DNA of 12,649 nt from CAISIP01 sp037968655 (lineage in GTDB: Bacteria; Pseudomonadota; Gammaproteobacteria; Burkholderiales; Burkholderiaceae_C): NCBI GenBank assembly GCA_037968655.1, contig JBBKVW010000029.1, positions 1 through 12,649 on the forward strand. Reading direction: 5' to 3'. Shown here in pieces: positions 5,736 through 12,649 of the stretch (its first letter is position 1; every line of letters begins with the position of its first letter). The notes under the pieces were generated by a model. That model was not told the DNA's origin, ran no database searches, and saw nothing but the letters and a program-made list of their open reading frames with translations. The position numbers and the translations under genes are program-made.

Positions 5736-7031
5736 TCATTGTTTCTGAAGCGGGCCCCAGTCGGGCTCGCGTATTTCGCCAGACTGGCCCGCCAGACGGG
5801 TCTTGACGCGTCCGTCGAGTGTCGTAGTGGTCAGGCTTTGGCCCTGCGCTGCAGTGGCGTAGATGATGAGACGGCCATTGGGCGCAAAACTGGGGCTCTC
5901 ATCCGAGTTGGTATCAGTGATGGCCGTGACGTTGCCGCTGGCAAGCTCCATCAGATGCAGGCGAAACGCGCCATTGACCCGGGAAATATAGGCCAGCGTT
6001 TTGCCGTCCGGGCTGATGGTCGGGGATATGTTGTAACTCCCGGTAAACGTGACGCGCTCGACGTTGCCGCCGCCCGCAGCCATGCGGTAGATCTGCGGTG
6101 AGCCGCCTCGGTCACTGACGAAGTAGATGCTGCGTCCATCGGGCGAATACACCGGCTCGGTGTCGATGCTCGCTGATTGCGACAGGCGCTTTGGCTCGCC
6201 GCCTTGCGCATCGATCACATACAACTGCGAGCCGCCATCCCGGCTCAACGTGACCGCCAGCGTCCGGCCATCGGGTGCCCATGCCGGCGCACTGTTCGAG
6301 CCCCTGAAATTGGCCAGCAGGCGCCGTTTGCCAGTGGCGATTTCATGCACGTAGACGACGGGCTTGCGCGATTCAAATGACACATAGGCCAGTTGCCCGC
6401 CGAGCGGCGACCAGGCGGGCGAGATGATCGGCTCAGGGCTGGCCAGCGCCGATTGCGCGTTTTCGCCATCGGCGTCGGCAATCCACAGGCTGTAGCGCGG
6501 CCCGACCTTGGTCACATAGGCGATGCGGGTCGAAAAAATACCTTTGTCGCCGGTCAGTTTCTCGTAGACAAAATCGGCGATGCGATGCGCGGCCTGACGC
6601 AGGTCGGACGGCGCCAGTGCATAGCTCTGTCCACCCAGGTCTTGTCCGCGCGTCAGGTCCCAGAGCCGAAAACGCACATCGAAGCGACCGTCCGCAAGCC
6701 GGCTGACACTGCCAACCACGAGCGAGTCCGCGCCTTTTTGCCGCCAGGCGGTCAGATCAGGACGCGACAACTCATCCATGTTGGCCACGGCCAGATCGGT
6801 GCCGCGAAACTGCCCGCTTCGTTCAAGGTCGGCCTGCACGATGGCGGAGATTTTTTGCGGCACATTGTCCTGACCACGAAATGGCGCTATGGCAATTGGC
6901 AATTGGGTCAGGCCGACGCCGGACACCTCAATGCGCAGCTGCGCTGCACCAGGCAGCGCACCGAGCAACAGACAACTGGCCAGCAACATGCGCAATAACG
7001 CTGCTGCGCGACTAAACGGACGTGAATTCAT
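5736..7031 (-). CDS. tolB: Tol-Pal system beta-propeller protein TolB
   Basis: 431 residues from ATG 7031 (E. coli 430). The frame is open further upstream to 7310, but only from this Met does a signal peptide begin (about residues 1-31, ending PGAAQ), and the upstream residues are not TolB-like. The N-terminal domain follows (IAIAPFRG, VPQKISAIVQADLERSGQF, VVGSVSRLADGRFDVRFRLWD). After it come the propeller blades, each with a WSPxGxxLAYVS-type repeat (PAWSPLGGQLAYVS, PAWAPDGRTLAVT, PVYSPDGRSIYFVS, PTISPDGKTLAYIS, PSFAPNGRLIIY). TolB is periplasmic and shuttles between Pal and TolA. It is the first gene of its cluster here, with no tolQRA upstream and no strong Shine-Dalgarno. Confidence 0.96.
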   Translation of the reverse strand: MNSRPFSRAAALLRMLLASCLLLGALPGAAQLRIEVSGVGLTQLPIAIAPFRGQDNVPQKISAIVQADLERSGQFRGTDLAVANMDELSRPDLTAWRQKGADSLVVGSVSRLADGRFDVRFRLWDLTRGQDLGGQSYALAPSDLRQAAHRIADFVYEKLTGDKGIFSTRIAYVTKVGPRYSLWIADADGENAQSALASPEPIISPAWSPLGGQLAYVSFESRKPVVYVHEIATGKRRLLANFRGSNSAPAWAPDGRTLAVTLSRDGGSQLYVIDAQGGEPKRLSQSASIDTEPVYSPDGRSIYFVSDRGGSPQIYRMAAGGGNVERVTFTGSYNISPTISPDGKTLAYISRVNGAFRLHLMELASGNVTAITDTNSDESPSFAPNGRLIIYATAAQGQSLTTTTLDGRVKTRLAGQSGEIREPDWGPLQKQ

Positions 7032-7282
7032 GGATCTGGAATGATTGGATTTGCAGGTAGGGGCGCCTCTGACTTGCGCATGAACCCAACAGGCGGGCAG
7101 AAGAATAATATTCCGCTGCAGCTCGGCTTGGCACGCGAACCGGCGCTCGCGGGGCGTCCGGCTGATACCCCGATAATAAACCCTCCAGTTTTTGCAGCCA
7201 TGAATCCCCGCCCTGAATTCACGCCTCTCGCCCCTGCAACTGCACTGCATTTGCCCGGCCGCTGCTGCGACCGATTGCACGC
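7032..7282. promoter_or_regulatory. Divergent tolB / msbA promoter region
   Basis: The 251 bases between the two divergent starts must hold both promoters. For tolB the minus strand offers TATTAT (7105-7110) with GTGCCA (7129-7134, 4 of 6 to TTGACA) at an 18-base spacer. An AT-rich patch near 7170-7180 (GATAATAAA on plus, TTTATTATC on minus) could serve either direction but has no convincing -35. These are weak by-eye matches. Confidence 0.3.
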
Positions 7283-9094
7283 GTGGTGATGGGAGACCCG
7301 GCGCCAGCACAGCCTGTTGCTGCCCGGGCGGGCAGTCTGCTCAAGCGCCTGGGACGCCTGTGGCCCTATTTCGGCCGGCCATTGTGGGTCTGGGGGGCTG
7401 CTGCCGGCGCGACGCTGGTGCTGGCCCTGTCCGAACCCCTGATTCCGGCCTTGCTGAAACCGCTGCTGGACCGCGGATTTCAGCAAGGTGCCCTGCCCCT
7501 TTGGCTGGTTCCGGTGGCGCTGATCCTGCTGTTTGGCGTGCGTGGGCTGTGCAGCTTCACGGCCCAGCTGGCCATGACCAGGATCACCAGCTCGGGGCTG
7601 ATGGTGCTGCGCAAGGCCATGTTCGACAAGTTGCTCGGCGCCCGCCTGGGCCTGTTTACCGGGCAGACTTCCAGTTCGCTGGCCAATACCATCGTCTACG
7701 AAGTGCAGAGCGGCTCGACGCTGCTGGTGAGTGCGTTGATGACACTTACGCGCAACAGCCTCACGCTGATGGCACTGCTCGGATACCTGATGTACCTGAA
7801 CTGGAAGCTGACACTCATCGTCGTGTTCCTGTTCCCGGCCGTTGCCTTCGTGATGCGCATCCTGTCGCGCCGCCTGTACCGGGTCACCCGCAACAGTCAG
7901 CAGGCGACCGACCATCTGGCCTATGTGGTGGAAGAAAACGTACTGGCCCATCGCGACATCCGGCTGCAGGCGGCGCAGCAGTCCCAGGCCCTGCGTTTCG
8001 CCACGCTCAGTGACGCCTTGCGCCAGCTGTCGATGAAATCCACCGCCGCGTCGGCCGCCATGACGCCATTGACGCAAATGCTCGCAGCGGTGGCTCTATC
8101 GGCGGTGATCACCGTGGCCCTGGTGCAGAGCGCCGACAGCACCACATCGGTCGGCGGTTTTGTTGCCTTCGTCACTGCCATGCTGATGCTGATCGCGCCG
8201 CTCAAGCACCTGAGCGAGGTCGCCAATCCGATCACGCGCGGCCTGGCCGCAATGGAGCGCGGGCTGGACATGATGGCCGATACGCCCGACGAGCAAGGCG
8301 GCAGCTTCACATTGGAGCGCGCCAAGGGAGAGATCCGCTTTGACGCGGTCAGCGTTTCCTACAACGACGACGCACAGCCGGCACTCGATAGCCTGACGCT
8401 GACAGTTGCAGCGGGCGAAACGCTGGCGCTGGTCGGCGCTTCGGGTTCGGGCAAGACCACATTGGTCAGCCTGTTGCCACGCTTTGTCGATTCCAGCGCT
8501 GGCGCCATCTACCTGGATGGGCACGATATCCGCCAGTGGGACCTGGCTGCATTGCGTGCCCAGTTTGCCCTGGTCAGCCAGCATGTGTTGATGCTCAACG
8601 ACACGATAGCGATCAACGTGGCGTTGGGGCAGGCGATGGACCGCGACCGGGTGGCGCAATGCCTTGCTGCCGCCAATCTGCAAGGCCTGCTGGACGAACT
8701 GCCCAAGGGGCTGGACACCGTGGTCGGCCACAACGCCATGCAGTTGTCGGGCGGCCAGCGCCAACGCCTGGCGATCGCGCGCGCCCTGTACAAGGATGCG
8801 CCGGTGCTGATACTGGACGAGGCGACTTCCGCATTGGATGCCGAATCGGAGCGCTCGGTACAGGAAGCGCTGCAACGTCTGATGCAAAGGCGCACGACCG
8901 TGGTCATTGCGCATCGCTTGTCGACTGTGCAGCATGCAGACCGCATCGTCGTGCTGGACAACGGACGGATTGCCGAGACCGGCCAACATGCCGAGCTTTT
9001 GGCTGCCGACGGACTGTATGCGCGGCTGTACAGCATGGGCCTTGGCAGTGACACCAGTTCTCCACCGGCCGGTGGAGACACAGCCGGCGACTGA
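7283..9094 (+). CDS. msbA: MsbA-like lipid A/phospholipid flippase, ABC exporter with fused permease and ATPase
   Basis: 603 residues, a complete half-transporter that works as a homodimer in the inner membrane. Residues about 20-330 hold six membrane helices (WVWGAAAGATLVLAL, LVPVALILLFGVRGL, LTLMALLGYLMYLNWKLTLIVVFLFPAVAFVM, MLAAVALSAVITVAL, GGFVAFVTAMLMLIAPL). The ATPase has Walker A GASGSGKT (385-392), a Q-loop (VSQHV), the signature LSGGQ (488-492), Walker B VLILDEATSALD (508-519) and the switch His in AHRLS. All catalytic residues are intact. The TITRI- and FTGQTSSSLAN-type segments and overall length match MsbA, which flips lipid A-core; without a search a related multidrug exporter cannot be fully excluded. 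Starts at GTG 7283, GTG 7286 or ATG 7289 differ by two residues, none with a strong Shine-Dalgarno. lpxK, a common partner, is not adjacent. Confidence 0.87.
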   Translation: MVMGDPAPAQPVAARAGSLLKRLGRLWPYFGRPLWVWGAAAGATLVLALSEPLIPALLKPLLDRGFQQGALPLWLVPVALILLFGVRGLCSFTAQLAMTRITSSGLMVLRKAMFDKLLGARLGLFTGQTSSSLANTIVYEVQSGSTLLVSALMTLTRNSLTLMALLGYLMYLNWKLTLIVVFLFPAVAFVMRILSRRLYRVTRNSQQATDHLAYVVEENVLAHRDIRLQAAQQSQALRFATLSDALRQLSMKSTAASAAMTPLTQMLAAVALSAVITVALVQSADSTTSVGGFVAFVTAMLMLIAPLKHLSEVANPITRGLAAMERGLDMMADTPDEQGGSFTLERAKGEIRFDAVSVSYNDDAQPALDSLTLTVAAGETLALVGASGSGKTTLVSLLPRFVDSSAGAIYLDGHDIRQWDLAALRAQFALVSQHVLMLNDTIAINVALGQAMDRDRVAQCLAAANLQGLLDELPKGLDTVVGHNAMQLSGGQRQRLAIARALYKDAPVLILDEATSALDAESERSVQEALQRLMQRRTTVVIAHRLSTVQHADRIVVLDNGRIAETGQHAELLAADGLYARLYSMGLGSDTSSPPAGGDTAGD

Positions 9095-9125
9095 TCACGG
9101 CCACCGTGGCGCCAGCACCTCACCC

Positions 9126-9995
9126 ATGCGACCGATAACACAGATTCTGCTCACGCTGGTGGCAATGCTGGCCTTTGCCGGCAATTCCTTGCTGTGCCGG
9201 GTCGCGTTGCGCGATACCGCCATCGATCCCGGCAGCTTTACCGCGCTGCGCATCGTTGCCGGAGCATTGGCGCTATGGCTGATCGTGCGACTGCGCAGTA
9301 CAAGTCTGACGCTGCGCGGCAAGGCGCCTGCCCAGGCCGGCAGCGGCAATTGGACCTCGGCGATGGCCTTGTTCGGCTACGCAGTGGCCTTCTCCTATGC
9401 CTATGTGAGCCTGCCGGCGGGCAGCGGCGCGCTGCTGCTGTTCGGCGCCGTGCAGGCAACCATGATCGGCGTGGGCCTGTGGCGCGGCGAGCGCCTGGGC
9501 GCGCTGCAGACACTGGGAATGGCGATCGCCTGCGCCGGCCTGGTCGGCCTGATGCTGCCAGGTCTTTCAGCGCCGCCACTGGCCGGTTCGCTGCTGATGC
9601 TGGCCTCGGGCATTGCCTGGGGAATCTATTCGTTGCGCGGCAGGGGTGCCGGAGACCCGACGCGCGTCACCGCCGGAAATTTCATTCGCGCCAGCGCACC
9701 CGCAGCCGTGCTGGCATTGGCCAATTTGCCATTGGCGCGGGTCGATGCGCCGGGCCTGGCTTATGCCATCGCATCCGGCGCGCTGACCTCGGGGCTAGGC
9801 TATGCAGTCTGGTACGCGGCATTGCGCGGATTGCGCGCGACTACAGCGTCCACGGTGCAACTAAGCGTGCCGGTCATTGCCGCGCTGGGCGGAACCATAT
9901 TCCTCGCCGAGCCACTCACCGGCCGCCTGGTACTCGCCTCTACTGCCATTCTGGGTGGGATCGCTCTGGTGATCCTGCGCAAGCCGCCGGCCTGA
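9126..9995 (+). CDS. DMT-superfamily (EamA) permease
   Basis: 289 residues, almost wholly hydrophobic, with about ten membrane helices arranged as two EamA repeats (roughly residues 5-140 and 150-287). It begins with LLTLVAMLAFAGNSLLCRVAL; RDTAIDPGSFTALRIVAGALAL is the usual repeat-1 motif. Repeat 2 ends with TASTVQLSVPVIAALGGTIFLAEPLT, the typical drug/metabolite transporter C-terminal signature. It is an inner-membrane carrier, probably for a metabolite; the substrate cannot be told from sequence. ATG 9126 is chosen because the repeat begins there; longer in-frame versions run into msbA. It follows msbA by 31 bases and is likely co-transcribed. Confidence 0.88.
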   Translation: MRPITQILLTLVAMLAFAGNSLLCRVALRDTAIDPGSFTALRIVAGALALWLIVRLRSTSLTLRGKAPAQAGSGNWTSAMALFGYAVAFSYAYVSLPAGSGALLLFGAVQATMIGVGLWRGERLGALQTLGMAIACAGLVGLMLPGLSAPPLAGSLLMLASGIAWGIYSLRGRGAGDPTRVTAGNFIRASAPAAVLALANLPLARVDAPGLAYAIASGALTSGLGYAVWYAALRGLRATTASTVQLSVPVIAALGGTIFLAEPLTGRLVLASTAILGGIALVILRKPPA

Positions 9996-10090
9996 GCAGG
10001 CACACAAGCAGTCCACAAGGCGCGACCGGACTGGCGCGTGGCCAGCGCGCTGGGTCGATCGGTCACCGGTTTTTGGCGCGACCCTGCCAG
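9996..10090. other. Convergent intergenic region
   Basis: The 95 bases between two convergent stop codons should hold terminators. Short GC-rich stems are possible (for example GCGCG-N7-CGCGC around 10034-10050), and CCGGTTTTT ends at 10074, but no clean stem plus T-run is seen. GGCGCGACC occurs twice (10019-10027, 10075-10083). Confidence 0.35.
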
Positions 10091-11566
10091 TCACAGCAGG
10101 ATGATGTCGTATTGCTCCTGGCCCATCGCTGCCTCGCTTTGCAGCGACACCGACTTGCCGATGAACTCGATCAGTCCAGCCAGGTGCTGGCTCTCCTCGT
10201 CCAGAAACAGCTCGATCACCTTGGGCGAGGCCACCACGCGGAACTCGCGCGGGTTGAACTGGCGTGCCTCGCGCAGTATCTCGCGCAATATGTCGTAGGC
10301 CACACTGCGTGCCGTCTTGAGGCTGCCCTTGCCCTGGCATTCAGCGCAGGGTTCGCACAACATGTGGGCCAGTGATTCGCGGGTCCGCTTGCGCGTCATC
10401 TCGACCAGTCCGAGCAGCGAGAAGCCACCCGACATGGTCTTGACCCGATCGCGCACCAGTTGCTTGCGGAACTCCGCCAGAACCGCATCGCGATGGTCCT
10501 CGCGCGCCATGTCGATGAAGTCCACGATGATGATGCCGCCCAGGTTGCGCAGCCGCAACTGGCGGGCAATCGCCTGGGCCGCCTCCAGGTTGGTCTTGAA
10601 AATGGTGTCGTCGAAATTGCGCGCACCGACAAAGCCGCCGGTGTTGACATCCATGGTCGTGAGTGCCTCGGTCTGGTCGACGATCAGGTAACCACCCGAC
10701 TTCAGCTCGACCCGACGCCCCAGTGCACGCGCGATCTCCTCGTCGATGTTGAACAGGTCGAAAATCGGTCGCTCGCCCTTGTAGTGCTGCAGTTTGCCCA
10801 CCGCAGAGGGCATGAACGCGCGCCCGAACGCCAGCAGAGAATCAAACTGCTCGCGTGAATCGACCCGGATTGATTGCGTCGATTCGCCGGTCAGGTCACG
10901 CAGCACGCGCTGCAGCAGACTCAAGTCCTGGTGCAACAGCGAGCCTGCGGGCGAGCGCATCGAGGCCTGCTTGATTCCGCTCCAGGTCGTGCGCAGATAG
11001 GCAATGTCTTCGGCCAGCTCGGCATCGTTGGCGTCTTCACCATTGGTGCGCAGGATGAAGCCGCCGCCATCGGGCTGGGTCAGCAGCTGCAACCTGGCGC
11101 GCAGATCGTCGCGCAGGGCCGGCGTGATCTTCTGCGACACGCCGACATGGTCGTCCTGCGGCAGAAATACCAGCAGACGGCCGGCAATGCTGATCTGGGT
11201 CGACAGGCGCGCACCCTTGCTGCCAATCGGGTCCTTGATGACCTGCACCGTCAACGACTGGCCTTCGAACACCTGTCGCTCGATCGGAATCTGCGGCTGT
11301 GCCGAGCGCGCCGCCTGGGGCGGCTCGCCGTCCGGCTGGCGGTGCCAGACATCGGCCACATGCAGGAATGCAGCGCGTTCCAGACCAATATCGATGAAGG
11401 CCGACTGCATGCCCGGCAACACCCTTGCGACCTTGCCCTGGTAGACGTTGCCGACCAGACCACGCTCGAGCGAGCGCTCCACATGCAGCTCCTGCACGGA
11501 CCCGTTTTCGACGATCGCAACCCGGGTTTCCTGCGGCGACCAGTTGATCAGAATATCCTGTTGCAT
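10091..11566 (-). CDS. rng: Ribonuclease G
   Basis: 491 residues (E. coli RNase G 489). This endoribonuclease trims the 5' end of 16S rRNA and initiates decay of some mRNAs. It opens with ILINWSPQETRVAIVENG, then an embedded S1 domain (about 35-130: GNVYQGKVARVLPGMQSAFIDIGLERAAFLH). The catalytic aspartates are D306 (TTMDVNTGG) and D349 (IIIVDFIDM), with the same 43-residue spacing as in the RNase E/G family. The zinc-link cysteines are C404-EP-C407. It ends soon after the small domain, without the long degradosome scaffold of RNase E, hence RNase G. The gap after maf is 18 bases, so it is probably in an rlmH-maf-rng operon. Confidence 0.96.
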   Translation of the reverse strand: MQQDILINWSPQETRVAIVENGSVQELHVERSLERGLVGNVYQGKVARVLPGMQSAFIDIGLERAAFLHVADVWHRQPDGEPPQAARSAQPQIPIERQVFEGQSLTVQVIKDPIGSKGARLSTQISIAGRLLVFLPQDDHVGVSQKITPALRDDLRARLQLLTQPDGGGFILRTNGEDANDAELAEDIAYLRTTWSGIKQASMRSPAGSLLHQDLSLLQRVLRDLTGESTQSIRVDSREQFDSLLAFGRAFMPSAVGKLQHYKGERPIFDLFNIDEEIARALGRRVELKSGGYLIVDQTEALTTMDVNTGGFVGARNFDDTIFKTNLEAAQAIARQLRLRNLGGIIIVDFIDMAREDHRDAVLAEFRKQLVRDRVKTMSGGFSLLGLVEMTRKRTRESLAHMLCEPCAECQGKGSLKTARSVAYDILREILREARQFNPREFRVVASPKVIELFLDEESQHLAGLIEFIGKSVSLQSEAAMGQEQYDIILL

Positions 11567-11584
11567 GGCGCTGTTGCGTTGGTC

Positions 11585-12193
11585 TCAAAGCCCGAATCGG
11601 CGACCGAATCCGCGCAAGAGCTGCGCGGTCTCGAACAGGGGCAGCCCCATGATGCCAGAGTAGCTGCCGCTGATTGCGCAGACAAATGCCGCGGCCCGAC
11701 CCTGAATGGCATAAGCCCCCGCCTTGCCCATAGGCTCGCCCGAGGCGACATAGGCGCTGATCTGCGCTGACGACAGCGGGGCAAACTCGACTCTGGATAC
11801 GCTCATTGCCGCCGCACGCCGCCGGTCGGTCGCCACGGCGACGGCCGTCAGCACCCGGTGACTGCGACCACCCAGCTGGCGCAACATGTCGGCCGCATCG
11901 CGGGCATCGGCAGGTTTGCCCAGGATGCGCCGTCCGATCGCAACCGTGGTATCCGCACACAGCACAGGCGCCGCGGGCAGGCCGCGCCGCTTGCGCCGCG
12001 CCAGCGCGGCATCCAGCTTGCGCTCGGTCACACGCACCACATAGCGTGCGGGTGACTCGTCCGGCACCATGGCCTCAAGCTGTTCCGCATCTTCCTGCGC
12101 GTCGGGCAACAGCAGTTCGTGGCGCAGGCCGAGCTGGTCCAGCAACTGGCTGCGGCGCGGACTCTGGGACGCCAGGTAAACGAATGGACTCAT
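11585..12193 (-). CDS. maf: Maf/YhdE nucleoside triphosphate pyrophosphatase
   Basis: 202 residues from ATG 12193. A GTG three codons earlier (12202) is possible, but the family begins close to the YLASQSPRR motif, which follows this ATG at residue 6. Further Maf signatures: ERK after the first helix, VLCADTTVAIGRRILGKP with the catalytic-region Asp, GRSHRVLTAVA, and GEPMGKAGAYAIQGRAAAFV...ISGSYSGIMGLPLFE. The Arg/Gln and GKAGAY pattern fits the YhdE-type dTTP/UTP pyrophosphatases, which hydrolyse the nucleotides to the monophosphates; Maf is also linked to septum control. Cytoplasmic. 19 bases separate it from rlmH and 18 from rng. Confidence 0.94.
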   Translation of the reverse strand: MSPFVYLASQSPRRSQLLDQLGLRHELLLPDAQEDAEQLEAMVPDESPARYVVRVTERKLDAALARRKRRGLPAAPVLCADTTVAIGRRILGKPADARDAADMLRQLGGRSHRVLTAVAVATDRRRAAAMSVSRVEFAPLSSAQISAYVASGEPMGKAGAYAIQGRAAAFVCAISGSYSGIMGLPLFETAQLLRGFGRRFGL

Positions 12194-12212
12194 GGGTCGC
12201 ACAGTTCAGCCG

Positions 12213-12649
12213 TCATTCGCGGTGGTAGGGGTGGTTGGCATTGAGCGACCAGGCCCGATACAACTGCTCGACCAGCAAGACCCTGGCAAAGGCATGTGGC
12301 AGGGTCAGGTCAGACAGGCGCAGGCGTTCGTGGGCCTTGTCCTTGAACTCCGGCTCAAGACCGTCCGGCCCGCCAATGACAAGCGCCACGTCGGCCGCAT
12401 CCAGTTGCCATTGCTGCAAGCGCCGCGCCAATTGCACGGTCGTGACCGCACTACCGCGCTCATCCAGCACGACGATGCGGCTGCCGGGACTGATTGCGGT
12501 CTCGATACGCGCACGTTCCGCGGCCAGCAGCTGGCTCACGCTCTGCGAGGCACGTGCCTGGGTCTTCACCGCCTTGAGTTCGAGCCGCAACTCGGGCGGA
12601 AACCGCTTGGCGTATTCATCCCATGCGGTCTGGGCCCATGCCGGCAATC
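12213..12649 (-). CDS. rlmH: 23S rRNA pseudouridine-1915 N3-methyltransferase RlmH (partial, N-terminus beyond the right edge)
   Basis: 145 codons are visible, about ten fewer than the 155-residue E. coli protein; the frame is still open at 12649, so the first residues lie outside. Matches to RlmH run the whole length: LPAWAQTAWDEYAKRFP, VLDERG, LVIGGPDGL (the SAM-binding trefoil-knot loop), LSDLTLPHAFARVLLVEQLYRAWS and the invariant end HPYHRE. RlmH methylates pseudouridine 1915 in helix 69 of 23S rRNA in the 70S ribosome. It is the first visible gene of the rlmH-maf-rng cluster. rsfS usually precedes rlmH in related genomes and may lie just outside. Confidence 0.96.
   Translation of the reverse strand, partial: LPAWAQTAWDEYAKRFPPELRLELKAVKTQARASQSVSQLLAAERARIETAISPGSRIVVLDERGSAVTTVQLARRLQQWQLDAADVALVIGGPDGLEPEFKDKAHERLRLSDLTLPHAFARVLLVEQLYRAWSLNANHPYHRE

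Noticed and set aside
7032..7310. N-terminal extension of tolB to 7310
   Set aside because: The extra 93 residues are unlike TolB, and a signal peptide begins exactly at Met 7031, giving the family length of about 431 residues.
7028..8077. Long minus-strand frame covering the first part of msbA
   Set aside because: Gln/His/Arg-rich antisense shadow of the MsbA coding strand, with no family features.
10019..10083. Strong bidirectional terminator between the EamA gene and rng
   Set aside because: Only short, overlapping GC stems and one T5 run not directly after a good stem.

Overview
The window looks like a chromosomal segment of a high-GC Gammaproteobacterium, most likely near the Lysobacterales/Xanthomonadales. 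The reasons are Gram-negative envelope genes (tolB-pal-cpoB, an MsbA-type lipid flippase), a PEP-CTERM/exosortase substrate, and an rlmH-maf-rng cluster. The family placement is inference from gene content, not a database match.

Layout. (1) Positions 1-825, minus strand: a secreted PEP-CTERM protein running off the left edge. It has a good ribosome site, a close match to a sigma-54 (-24/-12) promoter, and three exact 20-bp-spaced tandem repeats upstream that sit where activator enhancer sites would be. (2) About 998-3250: an accessory stretch with lower-GC, less biased sequence. It holds two decayed C-terminal fragments of a ThpR/LigT-type 2',3'-cyclic phosphodiesterase in direct orientation. 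Between them is an intact HNH nuclease gene whose stop codon is followed at once by an attC-like sequence. There are also two perfect inverted repeats. The stretch stops at the 3' end of a tRNA-Lys gene, as an old genomic island would, but no integrase is visible. (3) 3255-3434: tRNA-Lys(UUU) with its terminator and a -10 box, minus strand. (4) 3465-7031, minus strand: tolB-pal-cpoB-tcdA, probably one operon. The envelope proteins TolB, Pal and CpoB are followed by the tRNA t6A cyclase TcdA. tolQRA is not upstream; a divergent gene lies there instead. (5) 7283-9995, plus strand: an MsbA-like ABC exporter and a DMT/EamA permease. (6) 10091-12649, minus strand: rlmH (cut by the right edge), maf and rng, closely spaced and probably co-transcribed.

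How the parts fit. The right three quarters is conserved housekeeping: outer-membrane integrity and cell-division constriction (Tol-Pal), lipid A flipping (MsbA), RNA maturation and modification (RNase G, RlmH, TcdA, tRNA-Lys), and nucleotide-pool cleaning or septation (Maf). The left quarter is accessory and holds most of what is unusual: the putative sigma-54/enhancer control region of the PEP-CTERM gene, and the HNH gene with its attC-like tail between duplicated ThpR remnants.
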